Assembly: GCA_028711415.1 (NCBI GenBank)
Contig: JAQTSG010000008.1
Location: forward strand, 1-34,868
Direction: 5' to 3'
DNA: 34,868 nucleotides
From: Patescibacteria group bacterium
GTDB taxonomy: Bacteria > Patescibacteriota > Patescibacteriia > Patescibacteriales > JAQTRU01
A program made the position numbers and the translations under genes. The notes under the pieces are model-generated. The model made no database searches and was not told where the DNA came from. It worked only from the letters and a program-made list of their open reading frames with translations. Shown here piece after piece: positions 23,445-29,809 of the stretch (positions within the stretch are counted from its first letter, which is position 1; each line of letters opens with the position of its first letter).

Positions 23445-23936
23445 TTACAGTTTAAATAATTTTCCCAATTCTTCAGAAAGCGGCCGGTCAGTTCTGTCTA
23501 AATCCTCCGGCAAATACTTTAATAATTTTTTTCTGATTAAGAGGGGGTTCATTTTTCCTAAAGGAATGGACAATCTTGGCTTTAAAGAGTTATTAAATTC
23601 AAAGTATAGATTTTTTATTTCCCGCTGTGGTTTGTAGATAATGGAGAAATTTTTAAAGTCATCGTAATCGTGAAATTTTTTGCCCACCATTACCCCTTCT
23701 TCGGTTAAAGAAATTTTTACTAAATCCGGTTCCTGGCCGTCGCGCAAAACGATAACAATGGCCGCGATTATGATAATAACGGCAAAGAGAAAGTTGCCGG
23801 AAAGAAAAGAATAGAGGATAAGGAGAAAGGCAACAATGCTGTAAAAAATGTACCAGCTCCCGCTCTTCTCGTGTTTATCATATTCTGGTACCGGCCAACT
23901 GATATTTTCTGGTTCTTTTTCCTGATTTTTAGGCAT
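23445..23936 (-). CDS. Membrane protein with hydrophobic hairpin and C-terminal soluble domain (163 aa)
   Basis: Residues 1-25 are hydrophilic (ending YDKHEKSGSWYIFYS), two close membrane segments span about 28-64, and residues 70-163 form a beta-rich then helical soluble domain (VKISLTEEGVMVGKKFHDYD onward) resembling bacterial PH-like domains. Proteins with this layout are widespread in CPR but uncharacterised. An extended -10 (TGCTATAAT, minus strand, -10 at 23976-23981) upstream lies back-to-back with the promoter of S23 copy 3. Confidence 0.75.
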   Translation of the reverse strand: MPKNQEKEPENISWPVPEYDKHEKSGSWYIFYSIVAFLLILYSFLSGNFLFAVIIIIAAIVIVLRDGQEPDLVKISLTEEGVMVGKKFHDYDDFKNFSIIYKPQREIKNLYFEFNNSLKPRLSIPLGKMNPLLIRKKLLKYLPEDLDRTDRPLSEELGKLFKL

Positions 23937-23945
23937 ATTCTAAGA

Positions 23946-23974
23946 TTGACAATCTTGATTTTATCTTATATATT
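23946..23974 (+). promoter_or_regulatory. Promoter of S23 copy 3 with dyad overlapping the -35
   Basis: TTGACA (23946-23951), 17-nt spacer, TATATT (23969-23974). The palindrome AAGATTG-a-CAATCTT (23942-23956) overlaps the -35 and looks like an operator. Confidence 0.7.
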
Positions 23975-23990
23975 TATTATAGCACAAATC

Positions 23991-24460
23991 GAGAAAACAA
24001 AAAAGCAAAAAAACAAGAAAGCAATAGGAGGGCAATATGAATGAATATCAGGAAAATTTAAAGAAGAAAATGGACGAATATGCCCATTTTATTTACAGAG
24101 TCTGCAAGGAATTTCCAAAGGATGAGATGTTTGGGGTAGTCTCCCAGATTAGAAGAGCAGCTTTATCAATTATTTTGAATTATATCGAAGGATACGCGAG
24201 AAAAAGGCCTTTGGTGCGGTTAAATTTTTTAGAGACGTCTTACGGTTCCCTGAAAGAGTCTAAATATTTGTTATATTTTTCTTTGGTTGAAAATTATTTA
24301 AGCAGGGAAAACTATAGCATAGGTTTAAAGATAGCCGAAGAAATAGGAGCCATGCTTTGGAAAGAAATAGATAATTTAGAGAAAAGTCAAAAAATATAAA
24401 AGAACAGGAAAACAAAAGGTAGAATGTTTTTAGTTTGTTTTTTTATTTTTTTGTTTTCTT
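23991..24460. repeat. Inverted repeats flanking S23 copy 3
   Basis: Left 23991-24018 (gagaaaacaaaaaagcaaaa onward) and right 24433-24460 are reverse complements at 23 of 28 positions. The left arm begins about 10 nt after the predicted transcription start. The same A-rich word also lies upstream of recG (about 21707-21728). The words are low complexity, so part of the match could be compositional. Confidence 0.6.
24037..24399 (+). CDS. Four-helix bundle protein, S23/IVS family (copy 3)
   Basis: 120 residues. FIYRVCKEFPKDEMFGVVSQ followed by IRRAALSIILNYIEGYARK is the S23/four-helix-bundle signature. It has a good Shine-Dalgarno (aggaggg, 4 nt before ATG) and a near-consensus promoter, so this copy appears actively expressed. 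The sequence is clearly divergent from copies 1 and 2, so it is not a recent duplicate. It lies immediately upstream of the tRNA-Ser cluster, inside an A/T-rich inverted repeat. Confidence 0.9.
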   Translation: MNEYQENLKKKMDEYAHFIYRVCKEFPKDEMFGVVSQIRRAALSIILNYIEGYARKRPLVRLNFLETSYGSLKESKYLLYFSLVENYLSRENYSIGLKIAEEIGAMLWKEIDNLEKSQKI

Positions 24461-24470
24461 GGTTTAAAAT

Positions 24471-24560
24471 GGAGAGGTGGCTGAGCGGCTGAAAGCAGCA
24501 CCCTGCTAAGGTGTTGAGCCTTCACGGGTTCCCAGGGTTCGAATCCCTGCCTCTCCGCCA
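24471..24560 (+). tRNA. tRNA-Ser (anticodon GCU), CCA encoded
   Basis: A class II tRNA: acceptor GGAGAGG/CCTCTCC, D-arm with GAGCGGCTGAAAGC, anticodon stem GCACC/GGTGT with loop CTGCTAA, long variable arm, T-arm AGGG-TTCGAAT-CCCT, discriminator G and genomic CCA. It reads AGC and AGU. Confidence 0.96.
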
Positions 24561-24620
24561 GATTTAAATATTAGGAAGGGTGCCTGAGCGGTTGAAAGGG
24601 ACAGTGAATATTTATAGAGC

Positions 24621-24707
24621 GGAGGGGTACCAAAGCGGTTTAATGGGACAGTCTTGAAAACTGTTGTTCCTTAATGGGGACCGCGAGTTCGAATCTCGCC
24701 CCCTCCG
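24621..24707 (+). tRNA. tRNA-Ser (anticodon UGA), nested in the anticodon loop of another tRNA-Ser
   Basis: A complete class II tRNA: acceptor GGAGGGG/CCCCTCC, anticodon stem ACAGT/ACTGT with loop CTTGAAA, long variable arm, T-arm CGAG-TTCGAAT-CTCG, discriminator G, no CCA. The flanks tatagagc (24613-24620) and gctctata (24707-24714) are exact reverse complements, extending the acceptor stem to about 15 bp. It reads UCA and probably other UCN codons. Confidence 0.92.
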
Positions 24708-24727
24708 CTCTATATGGAGTCTTGTCA

Positions 24728-24771
24728 GCCAGAGGCTTCGTGCCAGAGGCAGACAGGGATCCGCCTCTGGC
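24728..24771. repeat. GC-rich palindromic repeat inside the interrupted tRNA-Ser
   Basis: gccagaggc occurs at 24728-24736 and 24742-24750, and its reverse complement gcctctggc at 24763-24771. It forms the 3' part of the anticodon-loop insertion. Confidence 0.7.
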
Positions 24772-24891
24772 GGAAAAACTGTTGAGCCTTTTTATCGGGT
24801 CGGATGACCCGAAACGGGTTCCCTGGGTTTTTACCCCGTGTTCATCACTGGGGCGAATCCCTGCCCTTCCGCCAATTTTCAAGTTTGAATT

Positions 24892-24922
24892 AAAACAGTA
24901 TTAGCCAAAAATACTGTTTTTT
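24892..24922 (+). terminator. Terminator after the tRNA-Ser cluster
   Basis: A perfect stem AAAACAGTATT/AATACTGTTTT with 7-nt loop followed by TT and GG. Its 3' T-run leads directly into an extended -10 (TGGTATAAT, -10 at 24925-24930) for the next gene. Confidence 0.8.
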
Positions 24923-24937
24923 GGTATAATAAAATAA

Positions 24938-25834
24938 GTGAAATTTAATTATTTCTTTATGGACATAATTATTCCTTTAATAGAACTTAGCACTTATGTT
25001 TTAACGGCTATTATTTTTATTCATGCCTGGAAAAAGAAACCTTATTTTGCTTTTGTAATTTTGGCCGCCACAATTTTCGGTTTTTTGGCGGAATATTCCG
25101 CGGTCAGTAAAATCCCGCCGCCATATAATTATCCTCAGGCTCTTCTGGCTTTACCTGGCCCGGTGCCGCTTAATATCTGCCTGGGCTGGGGAATTATTAT
25201 CTATGCCGCCCTGCAAACAGCCATTCTATTAAAGGTAAAATGGTGGCTAAAGCCGCTGGTCGCGGGGTTTCTAGCGGTGATTATTGATTTCGCTGAAGAC
25301 CCGCCGTATGTCAAAATGGATTTATGGCAATGGACTCCGTCGCATCCGGAAGCTTGGTTTGGCATTCCCTGGAGTAATTACGTGGGCTGGTTTCTCATTG
25401 TTGTTATTTTCCTTTTTATCCTAGAACTTCTTACTCGTTATTTTCCAACCGGCCGTTATCTTTGGCGCGACGGCCTGATCGCTTTTTTCGCCGTTATCCC
25501 TTCTTTTGCTCTTTTTATGGCCGCTATCCTTGGTTATTTCTGGATAATCGGGTTTAAGATTAGCTGGCTTAATGAAGCGCTTTTAACTATGATGATTTTT
25601 ATAATCTGCTCTGTGCCGGTAATTCGCGCTATACCAAAAATGGACAGAGCCAGTAAAATAGATTGGGTAATTTTAGCTGTTCCCTTATATATATTTTTCT
25701 GGGCGCTGGTCGGTTTTTTTACCACCAGACTTTATCTTCAAAGCCAGGCCTTAGTTATGGTCATACCGTTTGTGGTTATCATCGGCTTACTCGGTTATTT
25801 ATGGCCAAGTCTTGATCGGTTATTAAAAAAATAA
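24938..25834 (+). CDS. CruF-like carotenoid biosynthesis membrane protein
   Basis: 298 residues, about eight membrane segments. The block PLNICLGWGIIIYAALQ and the acidic DFAEDPPYVKMDLWQW motif followed by GIPWSNYVGWF match the carotenoid biosynthesis (CruF, carotenoid 1',2'-hydratase) family. Start choice is uncertain: GTG at 24938 lies only 7 nt after an extended -10 and would be leaderless, while ATG at 24959 (MDIIIPLIELS) would have a leader of about 20 nt. The next gene, 21 nt downstream, belongs to a second hydratase family, CrtC/AttH. No phytoene synthase or desaturase is in the window, so the substrate is unknown. Confidence 0.75.
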   Translation: MKFNYFFMDIIIPLIELSTYVLTAIIFIHAWKKKPYFAFVILAATIFGFLAEYSAVSKIPPPYNYPQALLALPGPVPLNICLGWGIIIYAALQTAILLKVKWWLKPLVAGFLAVIIDFAEDPPYVKMDLWQWTPSHPEAWFGIPWSNYVGWFLIVVIFLFILELLTRYFPTGRYLWRDGLIAFFAVIPSFALFMAAILGYFWIIGFKISWLNEALLTMMIFIICSVPVIRAIPKMDRASKIDWVILAVPLYIFFWALVGFFTTRLYLQSQALVMVIPFVVIIGLLGYLWPSLDRLLKK

Positions 25835-25855
25835 TTTAAATAAAGGAGGAAAAAT

Positions 25856-26905
25856 ATGTTTAAAAAAATTTTTAAAAAAGTATTCATTAATTACTGGCTG
25901 CCCTGGCTATTGGTAATTTCCCTGACTGTCTATATGTTGTTTGCGCCGGTTAGGGGAATAATCGGTCCGGTTGAACTTCCGCAGGATGACGCTTTTTTAC
26001 CCGAGGAGGACGTCCAATGGTGGTATTGGACCGGACATTTACAGACTGAAGAAGGAAAAAAATTCGGTTTTGAAACCTGTTTTTTCACCTTTGACACGTT
26101 TTTTGTTTTTAAAGACCAGTTAGTCCAGGCGGCCATTACTGACGTTAGCGATAATTCCTTCCATTTTAAAGAATATGTAAAAACTTTCAGCTTGCCCAAA
26201 GAATTACCCGGTAAATTTGAGTTAAGTTCCGGAAAAGATAATAAAGTAACCGCCAGCGGTTCTAACGGGCAGGATATTCTTCACAGCGAAGTTGACGGTT
26301 ATGTTCTTGATTTAAAACTTGAACCGACTAAATCCGATGTTGTCCATTATGAAGGCGGGCCTCATATTTACCGTTCCGGCGGATTCACTTATTATTACTC
26401 GCGCGTCGGCATGAAAGCTACGGGAACAATCGTCGTTAACGGTCAGACTTATAACGTAACGGGCTCAACCTGGTTTGACCGGCAATACGGAGAGCTTTAT
26501 AAGGCAATTAACAAGGGCTGGCAATGGTTTGCCATTGAATTGGATGATAACCGGCATATCATGCTTTATGATATTAACGGCGCCAAGGACCGCCTTGAAA
26601 GCTATGTGTCTATGACGGATGCCACCGGTAAAACCGAGCATCTCCACCAGAACGATTTTTCCGTCACTGTCCTTGACCATTGGCTAAGCCCGCATACCGG
26701 CATTACTTATCCCAGCGGCTGGAAAATAAATATCAAAGGCGAAGAATGGATTGTTGAACCAATGGTTAAAGACCAGGAACTAAGAGCCCAGCATCATTTC
26801 TGGGTCGGGCCTGATTATTGGGAAGGCGCCTCTGTCGTCAAGACCCCTGACGGCAAGCCCGTTGGCAAGGCTTATGTTGAATTAAACGGGTTTAAGAAAA
26901 AATAA
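25856..26905 (+). CDS. CrtC/AttH-like lipocalin-fold protein (carotenoid 1,2-hydratase family)
   Basis: 349 residues with a membrane anchor or signal at about 13-31. The mature part begins with VQWWYWTGHLQTEEGKKFGF and later has TGSTWFDRQYGE and GWQWFAIELDDNRHIMLYD, signatures of the CrtC/AttH family (two lipocalin-like halves; also called predicted secreted hydrolases). It is predicted to act outside the membrane. A strong Shine-Dalgarno (aaggagg, 6 nt) and 21-nt spacing link it to the CruF-like gene. Hydration of a terpenoid or lipid is the likely chemistry by family; the true substrate is not visible. Confidence 0.82.
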   Translation: MFKKIFKKVFINYWLPWLLVISLTVYMLFAPVRGIIGPVELPQDDAFLPEEDVQWWYWTGHLQTEEGKKFGFETCFFTFDTFFVFKDQLVQAAITDVSDNSFHFKEYVKTFSLPKELPGKFELSSGKDNKVTASGSNGQDILHSEVDGYVLDLKLEPTKSDVVHYEGGPHIYRSGGFTYYYSRVGMKATGTIVVNGQTYNVTGSTWFDRQYGELYKAINKGWQWFAIELDDNRHIMLYDINGAKDRLESYVSMTDATGKTEHLHQNDFSVTVLDHWLSPHTGITYPSGWKINIKGEEWIVEPMVKDQELRAQHHFWVGPDYWEGASVVKTPDGKPVGKAYVELNGFKKK

Positions 26906-26942
26906 ATAAGTCGAATGCCTTGAACTGGGGGAGGGTAGCGAT

Positions 26943-27491
26943 ATGAATTACAAAATAATAAAAATAATAATTTTAATTTTATTTATAACCGCTCTCGCCG
27001 TCTTAACGGTAAAGTTTGTATTTTTAAAAAATATACTTTCATCTGACCAAGGCACAGGAAATAATATCGCGACCTCAACCCCGGAAAAACCAACTTCCTT
27101 AGAATATAGAAATAACCAATATGGCTTTATTTTTACTTTACCAATCAGCTGGACCGGATATACTATTGCCAACGATGTCTGGACCGGATACTCAACCGGC
27201 AACGCTGGCGATCAGAAATATACGGCAGGGCCTTTGTTATCTATCCGGCACCCGCTCTGGACAGAAAAAATCCCCCGGCAGGATATTCCGATAATGGTAT
27301 TTACAATTGGCCAGTGGCAGGATTTGCAAAATGATAAATTTCATATTGGCGCGGCGCCGATCGGGCCGAGCGAATTAGGGCGCAACGCTAAATACGTTTT
27401 TGCCTTGCCAGCCCGTTATAATTTCGCTTTTCCCGTCGGCTATGAGGAGGTTGACCAAGTTATTCAAAGCCATCCTTTGCAGGCTTTTTAG
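26943..27491 (+). CDS. Membrane-anchored extracellular protein, function unknown (182 aa)
   Basis: An N-terminal anchor at about 6-28, a Ser/Thr/Pro linker to about 52, then a domain beginning YRNNQYGFIFTLPISWTGY, a motif frequent in small CPR surface proteins and loosely like PsbP/MOG1 folds. Shine-Dalgarno gggaggg is 8 nt before ATG. It follows the hydratase-like gene by 37 nt and is probably in the same transcript. No catalytic motif is recognised. Confidence 0.7.
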   Translation: MNYKIIKIIILILFITALAVLTVKFVFLKNILSSDQGTGNNIATSTPEKPTSLEYRNNQYGFIFTLPISWTGYTIANDVWTGYSTGNAGDQKYTAGPLLSIRHPLWTEKIPRQDIPIMVFTIGQWQDLQNDKFHIGAAPIGPSELGRNAKYVFALPARYNFAFPVGYEEVDQVIQSHPLQAF

Positions 27492-27533
27492 GGGCTGGAC
27501 AGCCAATAAGCTGGCCTGAAGAAAAATAGTGAT

Positions 27534-27998
27534 ATGCGAGAAATCCAACGAATAATAGTCTCGGCTTTAATTTTCAGCAAAGACGGAAAAATCTTGATGG
27601 GTAAAAAGGACCCGGTCAAAGGGGGCGTATATTCTGATTGCTGGCATATTCCTGGAGGTGGGGTTAATGAGGGAGAAACATTCGAGCAAGCGTTAAAACG
27701 CGAAGTTCGGGAAGAGGTTGGGATTGATATTGCACCGTATCGGATTGTTATTGTTCCTTTTATTGGTTCTGGTATCTCTGAAAAAATGCTTAAAACCGGT
27801 GAGAAAGTTTTATGCAAGATGGAGTTTAATCATTTTGAAGTCTGCTTGGATGATAAAAATGCTGAGGAAATAAAAATACAGCCCGCAGACGATTTTGTAG
27901 AGACGAGATGGTTTGGTCTTGATGAACTGTCAAATGTGAAACAAATTCCGGGGGCAAAAGAGTTCTTCCAAAAAGCGGGTTATATTAAAAAAGATTAA
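27534..27998 (+). CDS. Nudix hydrolase
   Basis: 154 residues. A complete Nudix box at residues 42-64: G42, E48, R56-E57, E60-E61 and G63, in GGVNEGETFEQALKREVREE. The family hydrolyses nucleoside diphosphates linked to another moiety, often for housecleaning. The substrate is not predictable. It lies 42 nt after the preceding gene, with no clear Shine-Dalgarno. Confidence 0.94.
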   Translation: MREIQRIIVSALIFSKDGKILMGKKDPVKGGVYSDCWHIPGGGVNEGETFEQALKREVREEVGIDIAPYRIVIVPFIGSGISEKMLKTGEKVLCKMEFNHFEVCLDDKNAEEIKIQPADDFVETRWFGLDELSNVKQIPGAKEFFQKAGYIKKD

Positions 27999-28137
27999 TT
28001 CGATCCCTATATTTAATTTTAGATACGGCCAAGAGTTTTGAAATGCTTTTATAAAATTAGCTGTTCCGGGCGCTTAACCCGGCTGGCATGCATTATCTTT
28101 CTATTTTAAAATTACCTCTTATTTTACGTTATAATTT

Positions 28138-28203
28138 AATTACAGAGCTACCCGCCTGCCAACGCCTGAAGACGTAGTCAATGGCGGGCAGGACTCTGTA
28201 ATT
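28138..28203. repeat. Nested palindrome (AATTACAGAG outer, CCCGCCTGCC inner)
   Basis: Outer arms aattacagag (28138-28147) and ctctgtaatt (28194-28203) are exact complements. Inside, cccgcctgcc (28151-28160) faces ggcgggcagg (about 28183-28192). The rest of the 263-nt gap 27999-28261 shows no ORF. Confidence 0.7.
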
Positions 28204-28219
28204 AATTATTTTTGCCAAT

Positions 28220-28252
28220 AAAAAAAGAACGTATTTGCTATGTTCTTTTTTT
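28220..28252. terminator. Bidirectional terminator between Nudix and ZIP genes
   Basis: AAAAAAAGAAC/GTTCTTTTTTT, a perfect 11-bp stem with 11-nt loop, lying between convergent genes and giving U-tracts on both strands. Confidence 0.9.
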
Positions 28253-28261
28253 GTATAAAAT

Positions 28262-29014
28262 TTACTCAAATAAAAATTTTAAGATAAGCATAATAGCCAG
28301 GCCGAGAAGAATGGAGATGAGCTGGCTTAAAGACTGCCAGAGGCGGGATTCTTTTTTTAGCTCCGGGATTAAATCAGCCGTGGCAATATAGATAAATCCT
28401 CCGGCCGTAAAAGGGATAATAAAAGCGGAAAAGTTTTCTGTTTGTGGGCCGATTATTAAAGAGACTAAAGCGCCGAAGATAGCTAAGAGGCCGGAAGAAA
28501 AATTAAAAAACAAAGCTTTGCTTCGGGAATAGCCGGCGTGAATTAGAACGCCGAAATCGCCGATTTCCTGCGGGATTTCATGAGCGACAATGGCTAAAGT
28601 GGTAGCCAAACCTAAGGGCGGACTGATTAAAAACGAGCCGGCGATAACCAGGCCGTCAATAAAATTATGCAAACCGTCGCCAATTAAATTCATCGGACCG
28701 AGATGATGAGGGTGCTCGGTTGACGTCGGGATATGGCAATGCCGCCAGCAAACTATTTTTTCCAAGATGAAAAAAACAATAATGCCGCCCAAAACCCAGA
28801 GCCAGACCGAGGGGCTATAATTTTTTTCTTTTACCATTTCCGGCAAGAGATGGATAAAGCTGTCGCCGAGTAAAGTGCCGGCGGAAAGACTAACAAAAAA
28901 TATAGTAATCTTTTTTAGTTTCTCCGGATTTAAAGCCAGGGACAAAGCGCCGATAAAGGATAGGAGAGAAACAATTATAACGCTTAAAAACGTATAAAGG
29001 TAGATTTGGCTCAT
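28262..29014 (-). CDS. ZIP-family divalent metal transporter
   Basis: 250 residues from the Met at 29014 (MSQIYLYTFLSVI); the upstream 84 codons of the open frame are antisense to the next gene and were excluded. About eight membrane segments. Metal-site motifs HNFIDG and HEIPQEIGD in the fourth and fifth segments are diagnostic of ZIP transporters for zinc or iron. A His-rich loop (CWRHCHIPTSTEHPHH) precedes them. The gene is divergent from the KH-S1 gene. Confidence 0.94.
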   Translation of the reverse strand: MSQIYLYTFLSVIIVSLLSFIGALSLALNPEKLKKITIFFVSLSAGTLLGDSFIHLLPEMVKEKNYSPSVWLWVLGGIIVFFILEKIVCWRHCHIPTSTEHPHHLGPMNLIGDGLHNFIDGLVIAGSFLISPPLGLATTLAIVAHEIPQEIGDFGVLIHAGYSRSKALFFNFSSGLLAIFGALVSLIIGPQTENFSAFIIPFTAGGFIYIATADLIPELKKESRLWQSLSQLISILLGLAIMLILKFLFE

Positions 29015-29015
29015 A

Positions 29016-29044
29016 TTGACAAATTTTAGTTTTTTTGTTAGTTT
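29016..29044 (+). promoter_or_regulatory. Probable promoter of the KH-S1 gene
   Basis: TTGACA (29016-29021), 17-nt spacer, TAGTTT (29039-29044, weak -10). It is followed by a leader with hairpin gagaaaaagt/actttttctc (about 29053-29093) just before the Shine-Dalgarno. Confidence 0.6.
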
Positions 29045-29117
29045 AAAAGGGGGAGAAAAAGTCCAATTATTGCTTATAGGCCACTTTTTCTCATGTTTTT
29101 TAGCAAGGAGGCGGGAA

Positions 29118-29729
29118 ATGGGGCGGATTAAGTTGATTTTCAGGAAACTTCTCTCCGGGCTTCTTTGGAAACTTCTTTTTGGCCCGGAAGTTGAAATGGC
29201 GGACATTTTGTCCGGATTAATCAGTTCAGGAGTTGAGATGGTGAAGATTTCTCCTGAACAAATCAAGAAAGTTATCGGCCGGGACGGCGAATCAATTAAC
29301 GCCGTCAGAGAGAAGTGCGGGGTTCAGCTCTTTATAAAAGCTGATGGGACGATCTTCATTTTCAGTGGTGATAATGGCCAAGGCGATATAAAGCTGGCCA
29401 GGAAATGTGTTGAAATTCTCGCCACTGGTCTGAAAATCGGACAGGTTTTTAAAGCAAGAGTTACCCAGGTGTATAAGCAGGGAGCTATGGTGGAAATTTT
29501 TCCGGGGATTCGGGGGATAATAGCTGCCAGCGAGATGGATTCCATATTCGTTCGCCGGATATGGAAAAATGAGGGGGTAGATTTTGTTTGTGAAAATATA
29601 GAGGAGGGCTACGTTGTTGATGTTTTTGTGGGGTCTCTTGATGAACAGGGACGGCCCGGATTGTCCCAAAAATTTCCCCGGGAACCCCGTCCGGAAGATT
29701 TCGTTCTTGCCTTAGCCGCCTCAAGTTAG
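29118..29729 (+). CDS. Free-standing KH-S1 RNA-binding protein resembling the C-terminus of PNPase
   Basis: 203 residues from the ATG at 29118, which has Shine-Dalgarno aaggagg 7 nt upstream; the longer frame from 29016 was rejected. Residues 1-21 are basic and hydrophobic. A KH domain spans about 40-100 with GxxG loop IGRDG at 53-57 (SPEQIKKVIGRDGESINAVR). An S1 domain spans about 105-187 (LKIGQVFKARVTQVYKQGA, ending GLSQKF). This is the order found at the end of polynucleotide phosphorylase, but the RNase PH domains are absent. It probably binds RNA, perhaps in decay or translation control. It is monocistronic with its own promoter, leader hairpin and terminator. Confidence 0.88.
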   Translation: MGRIKLIFRKLLSGLLWKLLFGPEVEMADILSGLISSGVEMVKISPEQIKKVIGRDGESINAVREKCGVQLFIKADGTIFIFSGDNGQGDIKLARKCVEILATGLKIGQVFKARVTQVYKQGAMVEIFPGIRGIIAASEMDSIFVRRIWKNEGVDFVCENIEEGYVVDVFVGSLDEQGRPGLSQKFPREPRPEDFVLALAASS

Positions 29730-29763
29730 GCGCTAGGCAAATGCTCTATAAAGGGTTTTAGTG

Positions 29764-29793
29764 AAAGCTCGGGAAAATTTTCCGAGCTTTTTT
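29764..29793 (+). terminator. Terminator of the KH-S1 gene
   Basis: AAAGCTCGG/CCGAGCTTT stem (29764-29772 with 29782-29790) followed by TTT. Confidence 0.88.
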
Positions 29794-29809
29794 ATACCGG
29801 AAGCCGCTC

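Larger units (their letters stand above)
24574..24874 (+). tRNA. Interrupted tRNA-Ser with insertions in anticodon, variable and T loops
   Basis: The ends are a complete class II tRNA-Ser: acceptor GGAAGGG (24574-24580) with CCCTTCC (24864-24870), discriminator G and CCA. The D-arm is intact. Anticodon stem ACAGT (24601-24605) pairs with ACTGT (24778-24782), but 172 nt lie between them, including a whole tRNA-Ser(UGA). The variable arm carries hairpin CGGGTC-GGAT-GACCCG (24796-24811), bounded by a CGGGT direct repeat. The T loop is split between TT and CGAAT by hairpin CCCCGTG-ttcat-CACtGGGG (24834-24853). The anticodon cannot be read; GGA just before the 3' stem half is a weak hint. It may be a pseudogene. 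Confidence 0.7.

Noticed and set aside
3373-24399. S23 genes as remnants of 23S rRNA intervening sequences
   Set aside because: No rRNA sequence is present near any of the three copies.
24606-24777. Group I intron in the tRNA-Ser anticodon loop
   Set aside because: Group I introns occur at this position in some bacterial tRNAs, but the insert is only 172 nt, half of it a tRNA, with no recognisable intron core.
24640-24904. Open frames of 76-80 codons on both strands across the tRNA-Ser cluster
   Set aside because: They translate tRNA genes and palindromic repeats and have no ribosome site.
29016-29117. N-terminal extension of the KH-S1 protein
   Set aside because: It overlaps the promoter and leader hairpin; the ATG at 29118 has a clear Shine-Dalgarno.
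29015-29266. 84-codon N-terminal extension of the ZIP transporter
   Set aside because: It is antisense to the KH-S1 gene, and the family N-terminus begins at the Met at 29014.
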